DNA from: Acanthacorydalis orientalis
Taxonomy: Eukaryota; Arthropoda; Insecta; Megaloptera; Corydalidae
Reading direction: 5' to 3'
Assembly: GCA_034766995.1 (NCBI GenBank)
Contig: CM068321.1
Coordinates: 7,946,526 to 8,010,525 of the forward strand
Length of the DNA: 64,000 bases
A program made the position numbers and the translations under genes. Positions 23,336 to 34,910 of this stretch are shown here, piece after piece; the stretch's first letter is position 1, and the number at the start of each line of letters is the position of its first letter. Under the pieces are notes generated by a model. The model saw only the letters and a program-made list of their open reading frames with translations, was not told the origin of the DNA and did no database searches.

Positions 23336-24616
23336 TTAGGTTGGTGCAAATATAATTGCGGTTTGGTCATTTTAAATTTGACGTCGATTTTTCTAGATAC
23401 CGTTATCTTTTGTTCTAATCATGTGGTGCATCATTGTAAACAATCAAATTAGAATTACTGATTTCAGTTTGTCTATTGTCTTTTTCATTCTGAAGTATTG
23501 TTGGATAAAACTTCTTAAATTGGTCATAAAAAAAGCAAATTCGTGCGATTTTGTTGCACGAATTTAAATTGGGACGTAAAGCAACAGAAACTGCTCGAAA
23601 TATCAAGTTTGTTTTTAGCGAAGAGTCGATTAGTGAACTTACTCTGGCCAAAAAGCCCAACACTGGTTCCAAAATTTTCATAATGGAAACGAAATTCTTC
23701 ATGTCGATGAGAGTCGTGGACGTCATTCAGTAATAGACAATAATGATTTAAGAACCATTATTTAAGTGGACCCGCGTAAAACAATTCGAGAGTTGATAGA
23801 AGACTCAATGTTGATCATTCAACAGTTGTTCGACATTGGGACTAATTGGAGAAATAAAAAGTCTGGATAAGTGGGTGTCGTATGAACTAAACGAGCAATT
23901 CTGCGATACTAAATCTTCTCTGCGTTTCTTTTGCATAACAAAAATGATCCCTTTATTATCTCATTGTTACATATAATGAAAAGTGGATTCTCTACAACAA
24001 TCGGAAACATTCATCACAGTAAATAGATCCAGAGGAAACTGTTTCCTAAACAGAAGCTTCATGAAGAAAAATTATGGTCACTGTTTGGTAGTCGGCAAGT
24101 GACATCATTCATGCAACTTCAACTGCAACTTCTTAAATCCTGACGAAACAATAACAGAAAAATATTATCAGGAAATTGAAAAAATACATGAAAAGTTACG
24201 TCGTTTATGGCCAGTATTAGTTAATCGAAGAGAGTCGATTCTTCTTCATGGCATCGCTTGATCACAGGTCTTACAAATGAATTTAAAAAAATTAAATGAA
24301 CTGAGCTATGGAACCATACCTCATCCATCTTATTCTCCGTATCTGTCTCCGGCAGATTATCGTTTTTTTAAACATTTGATTAATTTTCTACAACAGAATG
24401 TTTTCAAAGATTAAGCATCATCTCAAATCGCTTTCGACGAATTTGTTAATTCCAGGACTCCATAATTCTATCTTTTAAGAATAAATAAACTTGTTTTCCG
24501 TTGGAAGAAATGTGTGCAGGCCAATGGTCTTTATTTTGATTAATAAATATAATTTTTAAATGATGTGCCTTTTTACTCGTTGTTTAAAAACAGCAATTAT
24601 TTTTAGACCAACCTAA
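23336..24616 (+). mobile_element. Full-length Hsmar1-like mariner, 1281 bp, inactive
   Basis: The ends are inverted: left TTAGGTTGGTGCAAATATAA, right complement TTAGGTTGGTCTAAAAATAA, with TA at 23334-23335 and 24617-24618. It contains one heavily mutated transposase. The terminal motif and protein are those of the mariner group that includes human Hsmar1 (the source of SETMAR). Confidence 0.93.
23519..24543 (+). pseudogene. SETMAR/Hsmar1-type mariner transposase, decayed
   Basis: Recognisable in order: LHEFKLGRKATETARNI (first helix-turn-helix, about 23550-23600); TIRELI followed by a degraded second helix-turn-helix; LDKWVSYELNEQFCDTKS. The catalytic region shows NEKWILYNN near 23977, where the first catalytic Asp of DEKW is Asn. 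LLHGIA (about 24240) replaces the usual HDNAR, so the second Asp is also gone. Then come HPSYSPYLSPADYRFFKHL (third Asp kept) and GLYFD before the stop at 24541-24543. Frameshifts and stops are spread along the length. Two of three catalytic residues are lost, so it is dead whatever the frame. Confidence 0.9.
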
Positions 24617-24669
24617 TAATATGCAATACTTTCTATTTATAGATAAAAACGTATTAAAAAAAATATCTA

Positions 24670-25310
24670 ATGTTGTTATTTTTTTTAGATATAATTAAGA
24701 TAACGAGGTTGTTTTTCAACATAATCATCACCACTTTCAATACATTAATTCTAAAGTGTATTCGTTTTTTCATTATGCTGATGAAAGAATCTGGTTTTAC
24801 GACAGTACTCCAGTGATTATCTCTTATCTTAAGGGTAGTAATATAGTCATACATCCAAGTTTAATCTTCATTAACTAAACAGAAAAAAGTATTGTCTTCA
24901 GTTTCATATCACATCATGTGTTTCTAACAAATATTAAACAGTTGGGCTTTCATTTCTGTGATCTGTATTTATTAAACATTTTCTTGTATAGCGTAAAATG
25001 TGTATGATATGGATGGGTTACTCTTTCATTAGAAATTCCGAATGTTTCTGCAGTAGCACTCTGATTTGGTCGAAGATCTGACTTAAACAAAAATCAGCAA
25101 TGGTGACTAATTTGATCATATTTTATGACAGGCATTTGTCTAAACGAATATCGTCCTTCAGATCATCCTTATCAAGATTGAAGTTCATATTTTTTAGTCA
25201 ACGACGTATAAAGTTTTTTTCCATACCAGGCCTATGACACAAACTTTTTTTCCATATGCTTTACGAGGGTCGAACGTGTTCCCCTAGTTGATAGAGGCGC
25301 TAGTGAAGTG
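24670..25310 (-). pseudogene. Mariner transposase remnant of the GDYVEK-ending type
   Basis: Read on the minus strand, the downstream end gives ESGDDYVEKQ (about 24710), matching the C-terminus of the mariner group whose proteins finish KCIE.GDYVEK. Upstream are degraded matches to the linker and second helix-turn-helix (LKDDIRLDKC; IADFCLSQIFDQIR) and a weak W-MYDYY stretch in the position of the first catalytic motif. Frames break many times. No clean terminal repeats are visible, and the hAT at 25384 begins close by. The call depends on short motifs. Confidence 0.45.
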
Positions 25311-25383
25311 TAGAGCAATTCATATCATTATTGTATAGTATTAGTATAGGTATATATTTATATAGTATGAGTATTATATAGTA

Positions 25384-27355
25384 AAGGTGTGTCAAATTCA
25401 GTTAAAACACGGGCCATTTAATGCAAGATTCACGCGGGCCACATCACATTTACAAATTTTCTTAAAATTATATTTTGAAGCGAGGATTCAAGAATATGGA
25501 TAGAATAATTAAAACATATTATGTAATTAAGTGAATTTAGGTTAATAATTTATAAAATTACTATATAATTGCTTTTATTTAAACATTTATTTAATTTAAT
25601 GTATTTATGAAACTAAAATTATTTTTTTACTGGAAACTTACCAGCGCTTTCCTCCTACTAGTTTTCCAATATCTGGATTCAAAGACTGAGAACAGACAAT
25701 CTTCATTATGGCAGATAGATATTTATCAGTTAATCTTGATCTGTAGGCCGTTTTATTTAATTTCATGGACGAAAACAATTGCTCACACAAGTATGTACTC
25801 CCAAAATAGCATAAAATTTGTGAAGAAAACTTTTTAATTTCCGAGTATTTTTTTTACCTAAATAAGAATATATTTTGGGAATTCCTACTTCTCGATATTT
25901 GTCTTTTAAAACCGAATCATTCTGAAAATCAATTAATTCCAATTGTATCGAAGTGGGAGCATTTTCAACTTCAAAAGAAAAAGGCCCAATAAAAAGAGAA
26001 AAAAATTTGTGTAACTCTTTGAAATCATTATAATATTTATCGAATTTGTTTTTGATTTCTTTAATTTTACCAGAATATTGTGAAAATGAGCAACTTTGAT
26101 TTTGTGCTTTTAACTGCTCACACGTAGAAAAATACGACAAAACGTTTTTTTTGTAGATGATGTTTGAATAAAGTCAGTTTTTGTACAAAACTTACTATTG
26201 CATCGTACATATTCGTTATTAATTAATCTTTGCCTTGCAATGTAATATTAAGACTATTTAGATGATCTGTAATATCTGTTAAAAATGTCAGATCTTTTAC
26301 CCACAAAGGATCTTTTATAATCGACATATTTTCGTTTTTTTCATCTTTCATTTCAAGAAATACAATTATTTCCTCCAAAAGCAGATAGAAGCCCTTCAGG
26401 ACTTTTTGGCAGGACAATCAACGAACTTCTGTGTAATAAGGAAGATCTTCGAATTCGGATTCTAAATCTTTAAGGAACGAAGTAAATTGGTGATAGTTAA
26501 GTGCTCTAGATCAAATAAAGTTAACTTTCTTTGTTACTGTTTTAAGTACTTCGTCCATTTGTAATATTTTTAAACAGATAACTTGTTGGTGAATAAGGCA
26601 ATCGAAAGTTCTGATTTTCGGTTTATCTGGATATTCATCTTGTAATTTTCCTGTCAGTCTTGACACAAATCCTTTAGTGCAACTTGTGCAACATCTCTCA
26701 CATCCGTGCTTTCATCAATCGCAGTTGAAAAGAACTAGACTTTGGTAGATATTTCCTGTAGTTGTGAACTATCGTTATCTGCCATTTCAGTAATTCTATC
26801 TACCGCCGTATTTCTTTATAATGATATATTTCGAAATGACTGTACCTTTTCTGGACAAACGAATTCAGCAGCTTTTATTATATATTCCTTGATTAAAGAA
26901 CCATCGGTGAATGATTTTGAATGTTTTCCTAATAGATAGCTTATTTCGTAATTAGCTCTTGTTACTGATTCATTACTTTTCATAAATTTTGTAAGCACAC
27001 TTTTGCTGGCTATTAAGTGAATTCTTCATTGTTTTTAATTTTTCTTCTCTTATTTTTCCTTCGAAGCACGAAAATTGTTCTTCGTGATTAGTACTATAAT
27101 GCTCTTTAATGTTGTATTCTGTACTGACACTAATTGATTCTTTGCAAATTAAGCATGTAATTTTATTGTCCATTTCCACACAAAAATAGTTCAGCTCCCA
27201 CTTTTCTTGAAATTTTCTTCCCTCGTCATCAATCTTTCGTTTTTTATTGTCGTAACATATTGTTCTGTTTTCATTTTATTTCAGAGCATCGTGGGCCACA
27301 AAAAAATACCTCGGGGACCGCATGTGGCCCGCAGGCCGCCAGTTTGACACCCCTG
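25384..27355 (-). mobile_element. hAT transposon, 1972 bp, with near-perfect 8-bp target duplication
   Basis: The right-end complement is CAGGGGTGTCAAACTGGCGG, the left end AAGGTGTGTCAAA. ATATAGTA (25376-25383) and ATATAGTG (27356-27363) flank it, matching at 7 of 8 positions, the length expected for hAT. Sub-terminal regions are rich in GGGCC words, as in animal hAT-Charlie-type ends. It encodes one degraded transposase on the minus strand. Confidence 0.92.
25612..27265 (-). pseudogene. hAT transposase, GTF2IRD2/ZBED5-like, frameshifted
   Basis: The N-terminus (27265 downward) reads KFQEKWELNYFCVEMDN, then a zinc-finger CLIC...H....H arrangement (CLICKESISVSTEYNIKEHY). Next come FTDGSLIKEYIIKAAEFVCP and a strongly hAT-like FSTAIDESTDV, where the catalytic region begins. 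Middle parts are frameshifted. From about 26140 the C-terminal domain is clear: NAPTSIQLELIDFQND, KYREVGIPKIYSYLGKKN. After one frameshift YLCEQLFSSMKLNKTAYRSR and LTDKYLSAIMKI form the hAT dimerisation region. This is the family from which vertebrate GTF2IRD2 and ZBED-type proteins were domesticated. Frameshifts and stops rule out a functional protein. Confidence 0.9.
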
Positions 27356-27363
27356 ATATAGTG

Positions 27364-29100
27364 AAACACCCAAAACTGCACTAGGCGTCACGGTAACACA
27401 AATCTTCCAAGAGTTTGGTCGTTGTGTCATAAGTCTGTTCCATACAATGATCAACATAAAAATGATGAGTTACATGATTTGACAACTAAAAATAATTGAT
27501 TTATGAAACTACTTTATGTGCATTAACAATTTGTTACTACACAGTTTACCTATTTGTTCATAATACTGTTGTAACTGTTCTGAAGCGTTCATCTGCGAGA
27601 ACTCGAGGTTATTTTCATTTTTTGTTTTATCCCAATATCACAAACTATTCAGTATTTGCAAGTTCATTTAAGAAAATGTTTAATCTTTCCTCGTATGTCA
27701 GCCTAGCACGAATACTACTGCAGTCATATCCATCAATGTGTTAAAACAAATCCATACAACGTGCACTTCTCGTTTCTCATTGCATATCCAACTAACATGC
27801 ATTTATTCTTTCAATGGTTATTTGACAACAACTAACTCTGTCATGTTAATGTTCGTTCTGAATAGAATAAGAAACACGTTACAAGTTTGAAGGTGACATA
27901 GTGCTATCTCGTCTCCATTTTACAAATTACAGAATTAAACTTACTTGCAGATTTTGTATACTATAATTTTTTTATATAAATAAATAATCTTTTTTGTACA
28001 AAGTGATATTTACGGTTTTATTATTATTCCTATGGCTGTATCAATATTTATCCACGATTTTTTAAATCACCTGATACTGATTTTAAAGTATCACCAAATA
28101 AAACAAGAAATATTTTGTTACACTGAAGACAAGTAAAAGTATTCAAGTATTTTATTTTATATGAGCAACTTGCAGATAGGTTGAATTTACTTTTAAGTAA
28201 TCAAAATGAAAAATTAATTTATCTATCCTAGTGTTAAAATTTATTTTTATTTATTTATTCTTATTTTATATACACAATTTATTAATCAATCGACATACTT
28301 TTGTGAAAATAGTTTATTAGCAGAAACATAGTCGATAACTAATTTTATAAAAATATCTGCGTGTACTCGCATTATATTTAGTTTTTGAGGTTGAGGGTGA
28401 AAGTGAGAAAGGTTTGTTGGATTCATTTGATTTTAACATCTAACTAATAATCAAATTTATTAGATCCATGTAATTATCAAATGATTTTTGAAACTCTCAA
28501 TATATGTAATGTTTAGTGTGGAATATATATTTAGATATAAGTATTAAGTTTTATTGGTTTCATTGAGAGTCTTGCCAATTTCTGTATGTTTTTAATTAGA
28601 TTATATATAGAACACACCCTTTAATTTATAGCATAATTTGAAAAATAAAAATCATAGTAGCAGCCCTTGATATAATTAAAATTTGTAATATATTTAAAGA
28701 GGTATTATCAAATATATTAGCAGAAAAATTCTCATTAATTAATTTTATAAAAAATCTGCTTGTACGCTTATTATTTTTAGTTTTTGAGGTCAAATCGTGT
28801 GAAATTTGTGTAGTCAGTGCTGATTATTATGATCAATATCCTCGATTATGATGATTAACTGTTCCATTAAACCAAATGTGATTTTATTGGGAAAAATATA
28901 TGAGAAATAATGGGAAGTTTACAAAATGTTGTGATGTAAACTGATTATAAAATGTTATCCCTCAGTAAAATTATTGCTCGATAATTTTTAAATCAGATAT
29001 TTTTCAACTTTAAAAAAAATGCTAGTTCTAGAATAACCTAAATATTTTTTTTTTTTTTTTGTAGCATGATGTTTCAGAAATATCTAAGTTTTTGTATATG

Positions 29101-29105
<5 letters not shown>
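27364..29105. other. No gene recognised
   Basis: AT-rich, with several short frames lacking any recognisable domain. It contains one diverged direct repeat pair, listed separately. Confidence 0.45.
28314..28791 (+). repeat. Diverged direct repeat pair (about 78 bp, 400 bp apart)
   Basis: 28314-28391 and 28714-28791 share TTAGCAGAAA, TAATTTTATAAAAA, ATCTGC.TGTAC and TTTAGTTTTTGAGGT in the same order. Confidence 0.75.

Positions 29106-29147
<42 letters not shown>
29106..29147. repeat. (TA)n microsatellite
   Basis: About 21 TA units. Confidence 0.96.
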
Positions 29148-29151
<4 letters not shown>

Positions 29152-30741
29152 TTCCAGTTTTTACTGATCGAAGAAATCATATTAAGCTTTGATTGACTTA
29201 AATAATCATTTTAATATATCCTTTAGTTAACAAATTAAAAATACAAGCGGATTTTTTTAGATACAGTTTTATAAAAAACGCATGAATTATTTAAGTAGTA
29301 ATTAATAATAAAACAAAAAATCATTAAATTTAAAGTGGAGTTAGATCTTTTTAAAATGTAGATTTTTTATTGATTTTAAAATAAACAAATTTATAACTTT
29401 TGATTTAAATAGATTTAAATTTTATTTAACATTATACCATTCATCTCATTCTATAACAGTATTGTATATTTTAGTAGCGTCTTTATTTTTTTAGATTATT
29501 TTATAGGTGTTTTCCATACTCTATTTGTATTGAGAGGTATTTTATACTTCTTTATCAATTCCAGCAGTTTAACATCTTCATTGTTTTTTTCTTGTTTCCC
29601 TCTAGAAAATTCAATCTATTTTAAATTCTTACAAATTTAAGTTAAACAATAATTTTGTTCTCATTTGTATCTCTTAAACAAAATATGATTTCATAGATGT
29701 CTAACTTGTGATCAAAAAGTGATTTCAAAATACCAAGAAGTGTTTCTAATAGAATCTTATTTTTAGAATCACATTCTTCATGGAATCTAAATTTTTTAAT
29801 TTAAACTTTTTGTATTATCGAGCTACAAACTTTTTCCAAGCTTGGATTAGAAGTTCAATTGTACATTTTTCGAATTTTAAAAATTATCATTTTTTTAGTG
29901 AGATTTATTTATCAATTTCAGAATCAATGATTTCTATTAATATTTTTTTTCAATAAAAAATATTTATAAGCTGAGTAACTTGATTGAATTTTATCTGATT
30001 AAACAAAAAGTAATCTTTTTATCTCTTAAATTTTTTTTCTGTTTTATAAAGGGGTAGTAATTTTGATACAAACCGTATGAAACTTTTTCTGATTTCAAAT
30101 ATCACCCCGTTGGTTTGCCATTCGAGTACTTTTTGTAAAATGGAAATGAACACATTACTAGATGAAGCGTGACATTGGATGGCTAGTACGACAAATTGGA
30201 TAATCATCCATCTGGTTTGATTTGATTGAGGGTGTTTTTTTGATATGTCACATTTTAATGCGAAAATACTATTTTTTTAATATGTAACTGTGAAATAAGT
30301 GTTTTCATTGCAGTTAAAAAAATACTTATTCTAGATTTATTGTGTCTACTATTTTTTGAAGAGTATATATATATGGCAGAGTATATATGGCATTGTTATC
30401 AAAACACTTATGTTTTTTTTTTCAAATATACAAGAATTAATTATTGAGCATTTTGATAAGAGAAACGTGAAAAATAAATTTGTGTAAGTGGATTTCCTCA
30501 CAGTACCAAATTATAATTAAAAAATTATATTAATCAGAATTATTTTGAAATATCCTTGAAATAATTTAATAATAATTTAATTTAAAAAATTAATTAACTC
30601 TATACAAAAAATACGGAACTCTTATTTAGAGTAAGTAATTAATTAGAGAGATAAGTTGTATTTTGGAAAAATATTAATCCCTTTTTACCTTTTTTACCTT
30701 TTTTTCTTTGAATTTTGTATTTCGTTTTAATAATAAATCTA
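29148..30741. other. No gene recognised
   Basis: AT-rich sequence, no similarity seen. Confidence 0.5.
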
Positions 30742-30774
30742 ATTTATTTTTCGTTTTGTTGTTTACAGGTAAGA
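30742..30774 (+). promoter_or_regulatory. Candidate recursive splice site (zero-length exon)
   Basis: A branch-point-like CTAAT (30739-30743), a long pyrimidine-rich tract (about 30744-30764) and TTTACAG|GTAAGA put a 3' splice site directly against a 5' splice site (cut 30768/30769). This is the ratchet-point arrangement (Y)nNCAG|GTAAGT described for long Drosophila introns. Branch A to AG distance is about 26 nt, a normal spacing. It is the only strong + strand match I found in the window. Confidence 0.5.
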
Positions 30775-30950
30775 TCGACTACTGGATCGATAATGTTTCT
30801 CTTCCAATATTGCGTAAGTCGTACATATATTCATTCTAATTTGAATAATATCCACATTTATCATCTTGTAAAGTCTAGAGTACCTTCACCTACATACATG
30901 TCTATCAAACGCATATATTATTTAAAATGGAAACAAATATGTAGTTCGTG

Positions 30951-30981
<31 letters not shown>

Positions 30982-31698
30982 GTACATATTTACTTCTATT
31001 TAAAATATTAAATATTTCGCACTTATAGATATCACACTTTTTTATTTTTTTTAGTACATGACACTTTTTTTTACTTTTGATCAAAGACAAGCCAATCACG
31101 TTCATATGATTTTAATAATCAGATATACTTTTTTAATTATTCAACGATTTTTTTTCTAATATTGCAAAAGAATTGTAGGTGTATCAAATGATGAAGGAGC
31201 GAAAAGAAGAGTTGAATGGTAATATTTCACTCTAACTCTTCCAGGAAATCAGTCACAGATTCGTGACTTGATTGTGATAAACAATGTCAATGTTGATATT
31301 TGATTTTCAATTATATTTGATTTCTATAAATACTTATCGTTACGATATTGGTGCTTTGAAAGTGAGAATAGATTTTTACTAGTCTTAAGAATTCATTGTT
31401 TTTTCATCTAACTGTAGAAAAGATGACTCAACTTGAAACTGAACAGAATATTATTACTCTAAGTTAACAGAATTCAGTTGAAGTCAAAGAAATATGTTTC
31501 TTGTTTGGTTTGGGTGATTTTTTTTTTGATACGGTTAATAGTTAATAGAAAATATTTAATAGTAACGTAGTTATTCCACTATCTCATCCTCCTTTTATCT
31601 CATGTTTTAATATAAAATTTAATTTCTCAGAAGTAAAATAATTTGTAACACAAACTTCATGATTGTTTTTTTTTTTTGAAAAAAAAAAATAAAACAAC
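30775..31698. other. No gene recognised; (TA)n/(GA)n near 30951-30980
   Basis: AT-rich, with no transposase similarity or coding signal. Confidence 0.45.
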
Positions 31699-32135
31699 AT
31701 TATATTAACCAATTTCCTCCATGCTCAACGCCGCATTCCTCCCGACGGACCCTCTTAATTCCTGTACACACAATTACCTCTGAAACATTAGCTCCGATCT
31801 CCGCGACATACTCGTGTGTTCTGAATAAAAAAATAAGTATATAAAACAGTAATTATGCACGTTTTTAAACTTAATTAAAAAACAGTGTACTTTCAGTATG
31901 TGCGCACGCGCAAAAATATCCCACAATCCGCTCTCTTAATAACACATTTGTATCCGACGGACGCGAATCTTTAGTGCCTGTCACAATATAATTAACGTGT
32001 CCAGACAAAGTGGCATCAAGAGAAATTAAATATTAACATCTCTCTGTACCAAACGGTCCTTTTGTGGGAGTGCATATCTTCGCTTGCACCTGTGTCTACA
32101 TACATATTTATACAGAGGTGTATAAACCTGTATCA

Positions 32136-32207
<72 letters not shown>

Positions 32208-32650
32208 TTATATGTGTTACTGACTTCTACAATAATAATAATAATCCTGCTTTGGTTCTGTTGTTACATTTGAAACGTCAATTTGCTGTACAATTTACGT
32301 CTATGTATAATACAGAGGCAGGACGCGGCGTTGTCCCCCCTATCCCGCTGTCGTTCTTGATATACAATACCTGCTGCTGCAGTATAATGTTGTAAATGGT
32401 TCAATATTAAGAGTGAACAATGGACTATGGTCCGCCCGATTTACATGATTGGCTATATTGTTGCGTGATTATATCTCGCTAATAACTGGATTTTAATGCT
32501 GGCCGAACTTTTTTTTTATTTTGCGGGCGCTATTTATTCCCGAACTGATTTTCAATTATCGCGCGTGTATTAGTCAATCCTCAACCCTTTGCAGTAACAA
32601 ACGGTCGACCGATACGTACATAATCGTCCTCTCCGTTATGTATTACAAAT
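31699..32650. promoter_or_regulatory. CpG-richer block split by (TA)n, candidate cis-regulatory module
   Basis: Two stretches (31699-32110 and 32275-32650) are markedly more complex than their surroundings. They contain many CG dinucleotides and homeodomain/SOX-like words (ATTA repeats; AACAATGG near 32416). No coding frame with a domain is seen. The composition is typical of conserved non-coding sequence near developmental genes, but conservation cannot be tested here. Confidence 0.35.
32139..32203. repeat. (TA)n microsatellite
   Basis: About 32 TA units. Confidence 0.96.
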
Positions 32651-33134
32651 GATCTATGAAATAAATGTATTGTTCAATGTAGCAAAAAGAGACAAATCGA
32701 TTATACTAATACGCCGGTTTAATTGTTATTTGTAATTATAATATAACGTTATTAATAAATTGTAATTCTATATAAATACGTAAATTAGTATGAAAAGAGG
32801 AAAGTGATTAACTGCGAATTATTGCTAACGAGTATTTTAAAATAAAAAGATTATAATAACAGGAACGTTGTCTAAACTTGTTATAGTTTGAACGCTTTTT
32901 AATGTTTTCTTATTTATAGTTTTTATAGATTTAGTTAATTTTTGTCCGTTATTTTGAATGTCCATTTATTTAGTATTTTTTAAAGTCGTTTGAAAAATTG
33001 CTTTTAAATTAATTGATATTTTCAGTGTGGTACTTTTGTAATATATACAAGTGATATTTTCTTACTCTACAAACCACAAAAATCTTGGAACATAAATGTG
33101 GAATAAATAATTACTGAGTAGTTTATATGCATTT

Positions 33135-33234
33135 CAATGGCTGTCATCAGCAGAGTGCTAAGTGGCAGACAAATCTTTTTCTTTTTGCTTTGGAATTTCT
33201 ATACCTTAACACTCTGATGATGACATCACTATTG
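33135..33234. repeat. Short hairpin (20-bp arms, 42-base loop)
   Basis: Arms 33143-33162 (GTCATCAGCAGAGTGCTAAG) and 33205-33224 are complementary at 18 of 20 positions, with partial pairing (CAAT..) continuing outward to about 33135 and 33234. Size is compatible with a microRNA-like precursor or an old inverted duplication. Confidence 0.7.
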
Positions 33235-33617
33235 AATTGTCGCTATAAGCAACGATCAGAAATAAACATCTATTATTTATTAAATATTTATAAAAAGAAT
33301 ATTTTTATGGGTTGTGTTATTGTTAAGGGATTAAGAGAAAAATATATTAATTAGTTTTATCAAACAATTTTTTTTTTTGAATAAATTTTACAATTTTATC
33401 AAACAAAAAAAAATGTTCGAATACTAACAATTTACAGTATATAAAAGTCTCTTTGTTTACACAACTCTAACTTTGAAAACATGTTCAGAAACCACTACGA
33501 TAAGAATTTAAATTTAAAATTAATTGAAATAGATCTTATTTTTATAAAAAATAAGACATGTTATCAAACATTTTGGAAAACGATTTACAATATATTGTTC
33601 TCGAGAAAATGTACTGG

Positions 33618-34910
33618 GTTTTCCAATAAGCATATAAAATTGCATATAATTTAATTTTTTAATTTGAAATAAAACAGAATTCGAGCTAAAATTTCAAGTT
33701 TCTTTATTATAAATAATAGTTGGAGGTATGCCATTTATAAATGAAAAATAATTTCTTGTAAGTGATCTCTGTGTGCTCTCTTACAAGTAATCAATCTTTT
33801 GTAAAAAAATTCAATAACATTTCTACACAACTGGGGCTCTATCTTACCAATTCTTTGGATTTCATCTTTTAGATCGGAAATTGTTTGAAAATTATTGGCG
33901 TACGCCTGTCCTTTAACGCAACTTTAAAAAAAGTAGTCCAAAGGTTGAATCGTAAGATCTCGATGGCTAATTAATATCTCTTTCTGGAAATAATGCGACC
34001 AAGAAAGTTCTTATTCAATAAATTAATTGTTACGTTAGCTGTGTGACTTGTTTCACCGTCCTGCTGGAAACATATATCCTACAGATCAGTATCATTCAAT
34101 TCTACTCACAGAGGATTGATTATCATGTCTCTGTATCTGTCTCCATTCACAGAAATCGCTTTATCAGACTGATTCTCAAAAAAATAAGGACCAATGTCTC
34201 CACCGAAACAAAGTGCGCATCAAACAGTCACTTTTTCTATACATAGTGGCTTCTCATCACCCTCGGATTTTCTTCACCTCAGATTTTCTTCACCTCAGAT
34301 TCGGTAGTTTTTCTTGTTAACGTAGCCAGATAGTTCAAAATGAGCCTCATTGGTCTATCAGAAAAACCGTGTTGTTGTCCCGGTATCCAGTTAACAAATA
34401 TCTGATACAATAAATGGTCTGCTGGCTTCAATTTTTGTGTTAATCGAATCTTATAAGCCTTCAGTAATAAATTCTTATGCAAAATACACTATATGGTCAT
34501 CTGTGAAAGATTAAATTTCTGTGAACCCCGTGAAATTGATATTCCTAGCTCTATTGATACACTTTCACGAACTATGTCAATGTTTTCTTCAGAACGAACA
34601 ATACGAACACGTATTGGGGTTTCTTTATCTTTAACTTATTCAATCTTTCCAAATTTACTCACTAATCGAAAAACTGTTATTTTTAATGGACGAGTATGTC
34701 GAAAATAAATACCGCCTAATTTAAGAAAATATATTTTTTATAGAACGACCATTTTCAGAATACAATTATATTATTTCAATGCGTTGTTTTGTTGTGTACG
34801 AACCCATAACTAAAAATGGTAATGTCAAAACTTAAATATCAAAAAAGTACAGCTATCAGTTTAATATATGGGAAATATAACTTCTTCAAAAAATGCTTAC
34901 TTATTGAAAT
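33618..34910 (-). mobile_element. Mariner-superfamily element with SDEAHF-type transposase (copy 1)
   Basis: About 1.29 kb, aligning along its length with the copy at 58245-59480, including the 3' untranslated part (AATTTGAAATAAAAC). The termini are poorly preserved (TTCCAATAAG at the left, complement TTTCAATAAG at the right). The transposase remnant runs on the minus strand. Confidence 0.8.
33725..34765 (-). pseudogene. Tc1/mariner-superfamily transposase (DDE_3-like), broken, first Asp mutated
   Basis: Motifs in order on the minus strand: LLLKAYKIRLTQKLKPADH (about 34470-34420); NEAHFELSGYVNK (about 34350-34310), where copy 2 has DEAHF. The first catalytic Asp codon is therefore AAT (34349-34351). 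Then GPYFFE-like residues, QQDGETSHTA (about 34060, second Asp), and after a frameshift a LDYFL-like stretch with the third Asp about 40 codons on. The C-terminal half reads LKDEIQRIGKIEPQLCRNVI and HLQEIIFHL. Spacing near 40 points to a DD39-41D mariner branch rather than classical DD34D. Stops and frameshifts are frequent. Confidence 0.78.
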
